A stretch of 64,000 nt of DNA, from contig OY986975.1 of the NCBI GenBank assembly GCA_963920575.1, forward strand, positions 18,569,897 through 18,633,896, read 5' to 3'. This document shows positions 19,801 to 30,680 of this stretch, one piece after another (the first letter of the stretch is position 1; the number at the start of each line of letters is the position of its first letter). The notes under the pieces are model-generated. The model did no database searches and was not told the DNA's origin. It saw only the letters and a list, made by a program, of their open reading frames with translations. The DNA is from Narthecium ossifragum. Lineage: Eukaryota > Streptophyta > Magnoliopsida > Dioscoreales > Nartheciaceae. Position numbers and translations under genes: made by a program.

Positions 19801-22800
19801 TCACTAGTCACTTCTATAAAATGCCATGCTTGCCGTAAGAACTTTAACTGAAGGTGGACGACAGCTTTTAAATGTGGCACTTGAGCTCAATTTCCAGGAA
19901 ATGCTGCCAAGGTCACAATATTGCATTTTCTCACAGAATATGCAAAGCAAGTTGTTTAGCACCAATCAAAGCATTTTCCCTCCTTTTTGAATGATGAGAT
20001 GGAGGGAAGGAATGAGTGAAACATGATTGACACTACAAAGCTGCAAAATTTCCAGCTTATATAAGAACTTATTGAATTAGTATCAGCCAACATCAGTCGT
20101 ATTTAAGAGATGTATGCTTTGCTCATAAGAATAAGACTGCAGTGAGTAATTGAAGCTTTAAATCAGTCAAACAAAATCCTACAAACCTCATAAAGAATGA
20201 GACCAAAAGAGAATGCATCAACACTTCTGTCAAATCTTTCGTTCTTGTACACCTCTGGTGCAACATAAGAACCTAAAACGAATAAGGAAACATAGTTTAT
20301 AAACTCACCCGTAATAGGTTTACTATTAAACTACCTCATAACAATACCTTTTGATAACGAAATACTCATTTATCATGAGGATAAAAATGGGTCCGTAGTG
20401 TCAACTGAAACATAGTTAAAAGATCACTAGACTCCCTCTTTATTTTCAAACTGATATTCAGACTGACAAGATAACTTATACAATCATTTAACATGTTATT
20501 AATTTGCATGCCCAACAATATGTAAACTTGCTAAACCAAACTGAATTTGATTGCTCAGGACTGTCAGCCAGTAAAACAGCTGCCTTTGGAGCTAAATCTA
20601 GTTGCTAGAAGATCCACTTTAAAACAGTATACCAGAAATAGAGGCAAGACAAATTTCAGTCAACACCAACATAATAAACCAAACTAAATTTGATTGTTCA
20701 GGGCTGTCGGCCAGTAAAAGAGTTGATTTGAGCGCAATCTAGTTGCCAGAAGTCCACTTAAAAAGTAACAAACCAGAAACAGAGGCAAGACAAATTTCAG
20801 GCAAAGCGTAACAGAAGGTTCAGAAGTCAACAGATTAATCAGACAATTGTTTTATAAAGATTCTAGAATACTATGAATCTGAGCTGATAGTCATAGTTTC
20901 TGGTAGGTTTAAGGAGCAGCTTTGATATGTGATTCTGGAGGTCAGTTAATGGGCACCACAGAATATGCACAATAACCTTAGCACTTATTAGACATAATCA
21001 GTTCAAATACAAAACTAGAACCCTAATTTGTCCTCTCTTGAAAATGTCAAGGGAAAATGTTAAACGTCTAATTTAGGTTCTTGCATGCTGACATCGGCCC
21101 AAAAATTTGAAGAAGGTTAAATATCTCGTCATAGGCTGCCAAGTTTCTACACTGCAAAAAAACTAAAGAATAGGGCCAGAATATAGAAAGCAGGCCCATC
21201 GGATGATGTGAACTTACTCAAATTGCCAACCTGAGATATGAAATGTGCTAATTCCATTTTGTCTGCCAATATTCTCGAAAGCTTGATCACACCAAACCCA
21301 GCAACTTTCAACTGGCCTCCATCATCCATCAAGATATTTCTGGCACCTTATCAAAACTTGAAATAGTTAAGCACAATACAAACATAGGAACACAAATAAA
21401 CTCAGTGTGGGATAATGCTAATTATTTGAATGAGAATAGTTCGTGACTTGGTGATCTTACTTTGGCTTCAAATCACAATGAATTATTGGGTCTGGTTTGC
21501 ACTCATGTAAGTAATTCATGCCCCTGAACACAGGAAAAAACACCATTTAGCTATCGAAACGAAGTTACGTAAACAAAGCTTTTCGAGTACATAATGTCAC
21601 TATAGCCAGGGGGAAGAGCCTGGACCAACCACATATCGGTGGAATCAAAACCTTCAACTAGTTTAACATCCATCAATCCATGAAACTAACTCATGAGTCT
21701 TAAAGCACCTTGTCCTAACTAAATCCTCCATAACACTAACATTTGAAAAAAGAGCCAGTTCTTTGAAATTTCCATACAGAAGACAAACACATCTAATACA
21801 ACGACAAAACTCCCCCAGAAATCTCCACAAAAGAGTAGACTGAAGAAAACTTGGCCATACTGAAAAGAAAAGAGTCCTTGATGTGTAACTCAACCTAATC
21901 GAGTGCAAGCGAATAAGACACATACTAAAAATTAAAAAAATGAAATCATGTTTTTCAGACATGTGCCTTCCGAATCAGTTGCAGATACCTCTGTGATACA
22001 TTCATTTTCTTTACACCTCAAAGTCTCGTTTTGCTTTTTCTCACAAGTTTCAGTCCTCTGTGGTATTGAAATGAGAAGAAAATAGGACCAGATATATGCA
22101 TAAGCAAACATATCATTATGTACAGATAATGGCACTGAGTCCAATCAACCACTATAAAAATACACCACATCAAGGCTTCTTCATGCACCCGCCATAGTCG
22201 TGGAACTCCAGACTGAGCTATACAGCCCCGTGAGTTAAAATCATTGAGGTACATGAGGCCTATCCATGTAACGCCATTGCAACATAAAACTCTCTGATCT
22301 GTCATTATGTATCACAGAAAAGAGAAAACCGGAACTTGCAATCTGTTTTTCTTTTTCAGGTGCTGTTAACTTTATTTTCATCTCCAGATATCAGACAGTG
22401 AGTGTCACATGTCAGCAAGTAGTTTTTGTAATGGTTTCAGCAATGAATAGGATAGAGAATGGGAATATATGAGGCATAAACTGGCACGAGGAAGGTCCAG
22501 GTCTTTGGCGACCTGGACCCACACGGTAAGTAGACTACAGAAATTAATTCGAATGCCAAATTTAATGCCTCAAAAATATATGGACAGCAAACCAGCACTG
22601 GATATTCTGTTTGTGATACTCAGGGTTCTAACCTTGGACAGAAACAGCTCCTGCACTACATCAACATAGAAATAGTTGTCTCCGGAATAGAGATCATACA
22701 GCAGAGCTTTGAGTTACGAAAGGAAACAATCAAGTGACACTTAGAGATGGATTTGTTTCTGAGCCTAGCTTAAAATCCACAAAGTAGAAGCCAGTTGAAG

Positions 22801-24676
22801 TAGGTAACAACATGCCTGGCAATATCAAGGGCAAACCGAAGAGCTTTATGAAGCTGAAGGCGTCCTTTCTTCTGAAGGTAAATCCCCAGATCACCCTGAA
22901 TATTGGAGGGAGGAACAAAAGTCGACAAGGTTATGTTGTCTATACCGTATGAACTTTCAACTAAAATAATCACGGGAAAAGCAAATAGTTGTCCAGATTT
23001 TCTAGAAAACTGGAATATGACTTAAAGGATGACTGACAAAGGGACAAATTTGCAAATTCTGAGAAGGGCACTTTAAGCACAGATGCATAATAGGAATTAG
23101 GACATAAAAATGGATGCCTCGTATCAAGAATAGAAAATAGGGTGGAAAGAATATATGAAATGACCAACAAGGGAATATCAGTCATGATTGTGTGCAATAC
23201 ATTCCTAATTAACAAGTATACTTACTTTTGGATGGTACTCGGAAACAATCATCATGGGTATGTTCTGTGTCACAGCTCCTACAAACTGAAGTACATTAGG
23301 ATGCCTAACCTTTTCCAGTAGGGCCAGCTCGTTTTTGAAGCTATTTCTGTGAAAAACAAAAAAATGCAAGCCAGAATAAAGGCAAAATTACCAAAACAAA
23401 AAATCAACAACACTAGAGTTAGTTGAGAGATGGTGGATGTATATCTAGAACTAGTATATGCAACAGAACATGCACAAAGTATGCCTTATGACTTATATCG
23501 TTCAGTTGGATATATCATACTTTTACCAAATAAAGTTGAGGAATGCCTTTCCTTCATGGCACCCCCAAAACAGAAGTTTTTGATGCAATCAAGTTCTAGG
23601 ATTGTCTACATCCTTGAATACTCTAATCGGCTTGTAGCATAAAACAATAATACTTCTTGAATAATGAATGGCAAGAGGTTAAGCATGTACATGCTATCCG
23701 GATCGGAGTGGCTTTCCCTATCGAGTATTTTCACGGAAACTTTTGTCCCGTTCCACTTAGCCATCTGATATGTACCCTGTCAAGTACAATATGGAGATAA
23801 ACCCATAATTAGCCCATTTAGACAAATTAGGTACGATTCATACATGACAGAGAAGAAAACTCTGTGCATGCCTTCAAGATCTCCCCCCCTCGGCGAAAAT
23901 GAAGCTCTCCTGGGTTCAGTTCATATTCAGGAACTTCTTGTGGATTAGAAACAGTCATAGGAGTCCTCCTGGTTTTCTGGGGAAAAACCAAAACTCGAAT
24001 GATTGAGAAAAAAGGGCAAAACAAAAAGGGATGTGCTCTTTCTCTCCAAATTTCAAGAATATGTAAAGCTTCACCGGAACTTTAGCCCCTCTCGCTTTCA
24101 ACATGTTAAAGACTTCGGTGTTGCCATAGTACTTGGCATCTGCTGCAGCCTACCATACAAAAAGCATGATATAAGCACTCTCAGCACACAACTCCTGCAA
24201 TATCCAAATATAGATTCCAATGAGTTCAGAAGGGAGGAATTGCATACCGTACTCCCCCACCGATCTCTAGCATCGACATTCGCCCTCCAACTCAATAACA
24301 TCCTAACAACATCAACGTGCCCCTCGCATGATGCTATATGCAAAGCAGTCCGCCCATCCAGATCGATACTATTGACATCAACTCCCTCCTTTAGGAGCTC
24401 CTCGACACCCTTCGTGTCCCCCTGGGACGCCAAGAAGAGCAACTGCATTGTGGCATCGAGATTCTCTGGGACCGTGAGCTCCTCCCTGGCCATCGTCACT
24501 GCCCGCGCATTCGGATCGAGGGATGATTGCCGCCCGAAAGCAAAGCGGACTGCCCTCACCAGCCTCGGGTCAAATGATAGACTTCGCCGGAAATTCTTCA
24601 GCCTCCCACTATTCTTCATTGACCCTGTTGACATTTGCCGTCGGATCCCCCGCTCCAATTGATCAGCCCCCTCCAT
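16868..24676 (-). CDS. ILK1-like: Integrin-linked-kinase-like ankyrin/Raf-like protein kinase
   Basis: Twelve coding exons, minus strand: 24676-24248, 24149-24075, 23976-23872, 23776-23691, 23346-23226, 22895-22816, 21523-21461, 21339-21218, 20272-20187, 18345-18221, 17733-17602, 16874-16868, giving 476 residues; plant ILKs are close to 480. The N-terminus is basic and Ser-rich, then ankyrin repeats (about 72-143, e.g. DLDGRTALHIASCEGHVDVV). The kinase domain has the VSVK lysine (219), HCD in place of HRD (314-316), GFG in place of DFG (334-336) and APE (365-367), and ends FKLPWK. These substitutions are typical of plant ILKs, Raf-like group C kinases that act at membranes in defence and ion-transport signalling. 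The start (MEGADQ) is the Met where family homology begins. Introns 3 and 6 begin with GC. Exon joins are by hand. Confidence 0.92.
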
Positions 24677-25171
24677 TTCCTCTTGATTCGTAATCAAAAC
24701 AACAGCAAAAACCACATTTTTGTTGAACAAATCAACCGTTTAATCCCTAAAAGAAGCCATCAACAGTGAGATCGAAGGATTCAAGGACCAATCAGGTAAG
24801 CAGGAAACACCCGCGTTCAAACAAAACAAAACAAAACAAATAAAAATAAAAATAAAAATCTCGCCTTTGGATGAAATTAGGGTTAGGATCGGTGATCGGG
24901 GGCTCGAAACGGAGCTCGGGAGTCCCCGATTCCGACCGCGAAAAGGGATTGGGGGATCGAGAAGACCTGAGCGAGTCTTCAGGGTTTATTGAGATGGAAA
25001 GAGAGGAGACGCGTAGGAAGAGGAGGGATTGGGGTGGAGAAGAGTGTTTTCCATCGGGAATTGCGGGGGATGTTATTTATAAGGTCGGGGAGAACTCGCG
25101 GGAGAAGAAAGCGCGGGAGTCGCACTAACGAGACCTTTTTTTTTAAAGATTCGGTTGAATTGGGAGCATTA
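24677..25171 (-). promoter_or_regulatory. 5' UTR and promoter region of the kinase gene
   Basis: Directly upstream of the kinase start, with a (AAAAC)n/(AAAAT)n run at about 24821-24860 and GC-rich sequence at 24870-25110. Short open frames occur on both strands without recognisable products. The Harbinger element begins at 25172, so the proximal promoter is at most about 500 bp before transposon sequence. No TATA box could be assigned with confidence. Confidence 0.4.
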
Positions 25172-25263
25172 GAGCATCCCATAAGATACTGTAAAAGGGG
25201 CATTTACTGTGTTTTATAGTAGCTACAGTAATATTTTGTCCAAAAACCCCACCCCATCAGCTC

Positions 25264-25812
25264 TTGTCCAAATACTGTATTTTAGGGATGTGCTACAGTG
25301 ATATTCTAGATGTGGAGTATCACTGTAGCAACTGTAAACCAAATTTTAACATTAAAAAACTTCATTTGCTGCTCTTCTCCAAAAACCCCAAGCCCTTTTC
25401 TTCTCCAAACCAGCTGCTCTCCTCCCTAGCTACCCATCTTCTCCTTTCCGTGGCTGTCGAAGAGCCAACCATCGAGTCCTTCGCCGGCTCCTATCCGTCT
25501 CCATCTCCGACGAGGTTCAACCCCGTGAGCCATTCTCGACTTCCTCACTCTCTCTCTCCCCTTTCGTTGGCAGCCACCATCGCATCCCCACTCCGGCAAT
25601 CACTATCGCATCCGCCGTCATCGCACCCGCCGCCAAGCAAGCTTATTTCCGGTGAGCTCCTCCTCCATCTACTATTTTTCCTTTTGCTCCCTTGCACAAG
25701 CACCCATTCCCTCTCTCCAATCTCCCCTCTGCCCATTCTCGTCTTCCTTTTGCTGTCTTTTTCCTTTTCCTTTTGCCCACTAGATGCTTGTATCTTTGAG
25801 CCAATGACATAG
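25264..25812 (+). other. Open but low-complexity frame in the Harbinger leader
   Basis: A 182-codon frame rich in Pro, Ser and Leu, lying in CT-rich DNA near the left end of the element. It has no recognisable domain. It is most likely an untranslated leader of the plus-strand ORF rather than a real protein. Confidence 0.25.
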
Positions 25813-26928
25813 CTTTTCGAAGGAACCCCAACTGTGGGTGATTTGTGTTGCTATGCTTGTGTTGTGAATGATGTGGCTATGCTTGTGTTGTGAATGATGT
25901 GGTTTCATTGGAAAAGAACAATCTACAATTCATTGTCTTCATCTTTCCTGTTCAATAATGCAACCATTAAAACTTCTTATCATGGTGAAAACAATGGTTT
26001 GCAATTCATAATTTCAAACTTATCATACCTTAAATTTGGAGAGTTTCTGAGGAGCTGTTATGATGTAGTCCCCTGAATACCTGTACTCATTTGAGTCAAA
26101 AGATACAGAGACCTCCAACGAGAAGAACATGGTAGCCATAAGCAAGCATCCAAAGTGTTAGGCTTGTTGTCATTGTCAACACTATATAGTTGATATATAC
26201 CTGCAATGTTCCTAACTGTCAGAAAGGAGCAATAGACATATATCAAGCTTTCATGTGCACATATAAATGGAGCAGTAACTTCATAAAGTTTGGTAGTAGC
26301 TCACCTTTCAGTTGTGATGAAAGTGATACTTTTTTCACATTAGAGTTTAATCAAGTTCCTTTAGTTTCCTAAATTTTCATACAACTATTCTCATTAAGTT
26401 TCTGTTTCTTAGGATGCTGAGACTTTGAACATTTCAATACAGAAGTAGACATCTAGTCTTACAAGGAGATCTAGCAGATGTTGGAAGTCTGGAGTCACAT
26501 TTTTTATTGGCTAATGACCAGGAAAATTGGATTGGACTAAGCCCTTCACAGATTCCATTGACTTGAACTTGGTCAAGGGTCTTTAATCTTGACAGGAAGC
26601 ATGAGTTTTAAGAATGTCATGTTATGAGTGCATGATTAACTTACCTCGTGTCACATTTGCCTTTCCAATACTTGATGTGATGCATGGTCTACCGTATGCT
26701 TGATTACATGTATGGACCACTTCCAAGATAACAATAAGATTGCTAATGTTACATGAGAGCCTCACAGTCACTTCCAAAATTCTAAATTACTTCTCTTCAA
26801 TTAGATGGCTCTTGCATTTTCTAGTTATGTTATGTAATGATCTCTTCAATTAGATGGCGCTCTCTTACGTATATATTCTAATTCTTGTCAATTAGAATTC
26901 ATTCTCAATTATGCTATTTGTACAGATC

Positions 26929-27256
26929 ATGGATTCTCAAGTAAACAATGATTGTTTTTACAATGCTCTCTTTTCGGATGGAGAACATATGACAGATTCA
27001 CAAACTGAGAATGCTAGTGATCAAACTTCTCCAATAACACAAGTTGAAATCAAGTGAGGAGAAGAAGAAAGAACATGAAGATAAAATGAAAATGGCGGCG
27101 AAAGTACTAGAGCTGGAAGAAAGGAAGATTGCGCAAGAAGAAAAGAAAGAAGATATGCGTATTATGATGATGGATTTGAGCAAATTAACTGATGATAAAA
27201 AAGAATATATTCAATTACTTCAAGAAGAAATCATTGCCAAGAGCAGGAATATGTAA
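26929..27256 (+). pseudogene. Remnant of the Harbinger accessory protein (coiled-coil end)
   Basis: A start at 26929 (after TTGTACAG) gives a 42-residue piece that stops at 27055-27057. A second frame (27044-27256) continues with a Glu/Lys-rich coiled coil (ELEERKIAQEEKKEDMRIMM) ending KSRNM. The layout matches the C-terminus of the Myb/NAM-associated-like partner protein that plant Harbinger elements encode for nuclear import and DNA binding. The N-terminal DNA-binding part was not found. The frame change makes it non-functional. Confidence 0.6.
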
Positions 27257-27416
27257 TACATTAAAGTCAAATGTATCTTGAAGGTTGTCAATGTACGTTG
27301 AAGATTATGAAATTCAAATACTCTTTCATTATCATAATGTAGAATAACAATAACTTGCTACATTGATATAAGATAGAAAAATAGTTATTACAACACTCTA
27401 ATTCTAAATGCATAAA

Positions 27417-28724
27417 CTATGATTGGCCATGCCTATTCCATAAATGCTCGATGAGATCCGTCTGAAGTTGGGAATGGACTTCTCTATCTCTGATTCTCAG
27501 GTGATTTTGTATAAAATTCATCAGCTCTGGTGTATGATCATGTGACAACGTTGACGAAAAATCTGTCTCAATCTGCTCATATGTGGAGGAAATATCTTGA
27601 TGAAGGTATAGATGCCTCTCATCTTCGACAATCATGTTGTGAAGGATTATGCATGCTATCATGATGTCATTAAGGGTTTATTGTTTGAAAAAACGTGCAG
27701 GACCACGTACAATTGCGAATCGTGCTTGAAGCACTCCAAATGCACGTTCAACATCTTTCCTTGCAGCTTCTTGACACTTTGCAAAATGTTTAGTCTTGAC
27801 GGTTTGTGGAGCTGGAATTGTCTTCACAAACGTTGCCCATGAAGGATATATACCGTCCGCCAGATAGTAGCCCATTGAATAATTATGATCATTGATTGAG
27901 TAGTTGACAGTAGGAGCACGCCCTTGAACTAGTTCAGAGAATAATGAAAATCGTTCTAACACATTGATATCATTAAGCACCCCCGGTAGTCCAAAAAATG
28001 CATGCCATATCCACAGATCATATGATGCTACAGCTTCCAAAATAATTGTTAGTTCATGAATATGACCGGTATACATACCTTGCCATGCAGCCGGGCAATT
28101 CTTCCACTTCCAATGCATGCAGTCAATACTCCCTAACATCCCTAGAAATCCACGATCTTCACTAATTGCTAGCAATCTAGCTATGTCATCACTATTTGGT
28201 GATCGTAAATACTCATCACCAAAAATAGAAATCACAGCTTTAACAAATTTCTTAAGACTTTATATAGATGTGCTTTCACCAACCCTCACATACTCATCCA
28301 TAAAATCCGCAGCCACACCATAAGCTAGCATTCTCAGTGATGCAGTTACCTTTTGAAGAGACGACAACCCCAGCCTCCCAGCAGCATTTCTTCTTTGTTG
28401 AAAATACGGTTCACGGGCTTCTATCTCAGATTGGATGCGAATAAAAAGATCACGACTCATCCGAAATCTCCTTCGAAACATATCGGCAGGAAACACCGGT
28501 AATTCTGGAAAATAATCGTAGTATAGACGTTGATGGCCTTGTAGAGGATCACGCTCAATGAAACGTCGTCGACTAGAACTTTTGCGTGATGTTGATCCTC
28601 TTTCCTTCTCCATGATCTGCCTTTCTGCTTCTAAGACTAGCAGATCTTCAAATTCTTCCTCGGATGATGAGTTTGAGGATGAGTCGTCGATAATTTTTTG
28701 AATACGATTGTAGATGGAACTCAT
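27417..28724 (-). pseudogene. PIF/Harbinger transposase (DDE) with two nonsense codons
   Basis: A single frame of 436 codons from MSSIYNRIQKIID at 28724 to the stop at 27417. The N-terminal part is Ser/Glu-rich, followed by FPADMFRRRFRMSRDLFIRI. The catalytic region has D in GSIDCMHWKWKNCPAAW, D in YYLADGIYPSWATFVK, and E in ARKDVERAFGVLQARFAIV, then DIMIACIILHNMIVEDER, all typical of the DDE_Tnp_4 family. The frame is broken only by TAA at 28260-28262 and TAA at 27678-27680; the three parts are otherwise in phase. The protein would cut and paste the element at TTA sites. Non-functional as it stands, but little decayed. Confidence 0.88.
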
Positions 28725-29281
28725 TATGTAGCTGGAAAATTTAGACCTATAGAGAGAAATGAAATTGAGAGGAAAGAAAATGAGGGAGGAAATTATTCTC
28801 AATTGATATCTTCAATGCAATATATTGCAATTTATAGGGAGGAAAGAATATGACCGTTGCTAAAATGACCGTTGAGGTTTTAAAAATTAGAAATATAGCC
28901 GTTGAAAAATGACCGTTTGAAAAATGACCGTTGCTAAAATGGCCAGTGATTTAGCCGTTAGAATATCAACATGAGTTAAGGTTTATTATATTACGATTTT
29001 CAAATTTTAATATTTTTAAAAATAATATATTACTATTATATAATTAATGCAATATGTTACTGTTGTTGTCAAATATATTTATCAACGTATAATATGACCA
29101 ATGGATAATAAATAAAAAATATAAAGAAAGAATGAAGATATTAATATTTAAGTCTGATAGAGAATGGTTTAGAGTATCTGATGCAGAGTGTTGTTGGATA
29201 GAGAATCTGTAAACTAGAGAAATGGCTCTTTTTACTGTATTTTAGAGAATCTGGTAAGAGTAACTGATGTTGATGCTCTTA

Positions 29282-30680
29282 GAAATGGCATAAAGTTTCT
29301 CGCAAAGGTGCCAACGGGTCCAACGGGTCGGATCTCCCAATATAGATTCGAGTCCGGATCCAATAAGGGTTTTCTTTTGGATAGGTTTTTATTGGGAATT
29401 GGCCAATTGGGTACTCCAGATTTGGTATTAATTTCTTTTTAAATTCACTTTTCTTTCGATTTATCAATCAAGGGACACTTTTGTGTTTCTTTACAAATCA
29501 AGTCAAATCCATAAATTCGGGATCAAAATACCCCTCGTCAACTCTCTCTCATCATTTAATGCCACCTGACACAAGTAAGAAAGAGAAATGAGAGAGATAT
29601 CTCTCTACATTAATATATGACATCACCCATCATCTTCTCTCTATCCACGTTATTGATATCACTCTATCTCCCTCCACACACACACTCTCTCTCTTACAGT
29701 GGCAATCGTCGTATTGTAATATAGATTCTAAGGTTGTCGTCGACTCGATGTCCGGTGGGAGAGAGGCGGTCGTCGCAGTCACCGTCACCTATTAGAGAGA
29801 GAGAAGGAGGCTACGAGAAGAGAGAGGAAGGAAGAAATTGTTAAGGAAGAGAGAGAGTGAGGGAGGAAGAGAGTGGGAGAGAGTCGAGGGAGAGAGAGTA
29901 GTGGGATTCCATTTTTTTTATATAAATTTCTTCATAGTTTGACGAAATACTTCCATATTTCGAAGAATTCCTTCATTATTTTCTTTATTGTTCCTCTTTG
30001 TGTAATAAAGAGAGGGAAGGAGGCTGCGAAAAAATGAAGGAAGGAGGAAATTGTTAAGGAAGAGAGAGCGAGAGAAGAAGAGAGTGGGAGAGAGTGAGGA
30101 ATCCTTCAATTTTTAAGTGATGAATTCTTCAATTTGTAATGGATACTTAAGGAAGAGGAGAGAAGGAGGTTGGGTGGAGAGAGGAGGTTGGAGAGAGAAC
30201 GAGGAACTGAGAGAGAGAGATCGGGTGGAGAGAGGAGGTTGGAGAGAGAATGAGGAAGTGAGAGAGAGATTAGGTGGAGAGAGGGAGGTCGGAGAGAGAG
30301 TGGATGTAGAGAGATAGAGAATGCAACTATCATATCCATTTAATGCATATGACAGTTGCTTTCTCTCTCTCCATCCACTCTCTCTCTCCATTGTCGTAAA
30401 TAACTAAAGAATCCTCACAAATAACTAAGGAATCCTTGTGAATAACTAAGAAAACCTCACAAATAACTAACGAGTCATTATAAATTTGAAGTATTTAGTC
30501 CATTCTATTAGCTAAATTTTGAAAGGGTTCGAGCGATAACTCTCTCTACCGCCACTCTCTCTCTCTCTCCCTCCACTCTCGCCATCCACTATCTCCACCC
30601 GATCTCTCTCTCCATCCACTCTCTCTCTCCCTCTCTCTCTCTATCTCTCTCTCCCTCCACTCTGCCCCAATCTCTCTCCC
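29282..30680. repeat. CT/GA-rich low-complexity region with internal duplications
   Basis: No gene. 29520-30670 is dominated by (CT)n and (GA)n. A block GAAATTGTTAAGGAAGAGAG recurs near 29835 and 30048, and GTGGAGAGAGGAGGTTGGAG recurs near 30170 and 30223. Open frames here are translations of GA or CT repeats. Confidence 0.6.

Larger units (their letters stand above)
25172..29278. mobile_element. PIF/Harbinger DNA transposon, near-complete
   Basis: The element is flanked by TTA on both sides (25169-25171 and 29279-29281), the three-base target of this superfamily. It starts GAGCATCCCATAAGATACTG and ends, read on the minus strand, GAGCATCAACATCAG; the outer seven bases are identical. It carries the two expected genes in opposite directions: a DDE transposase on the minus strand and the remnant of a second protein on the plus strand. 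About 1.7 kb of pyrimidine-rich leader and AT-rich DNA precede the plus-strand ORF. Stops in both genes make it inactive unless helped in trans. Confidence 0.85.
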
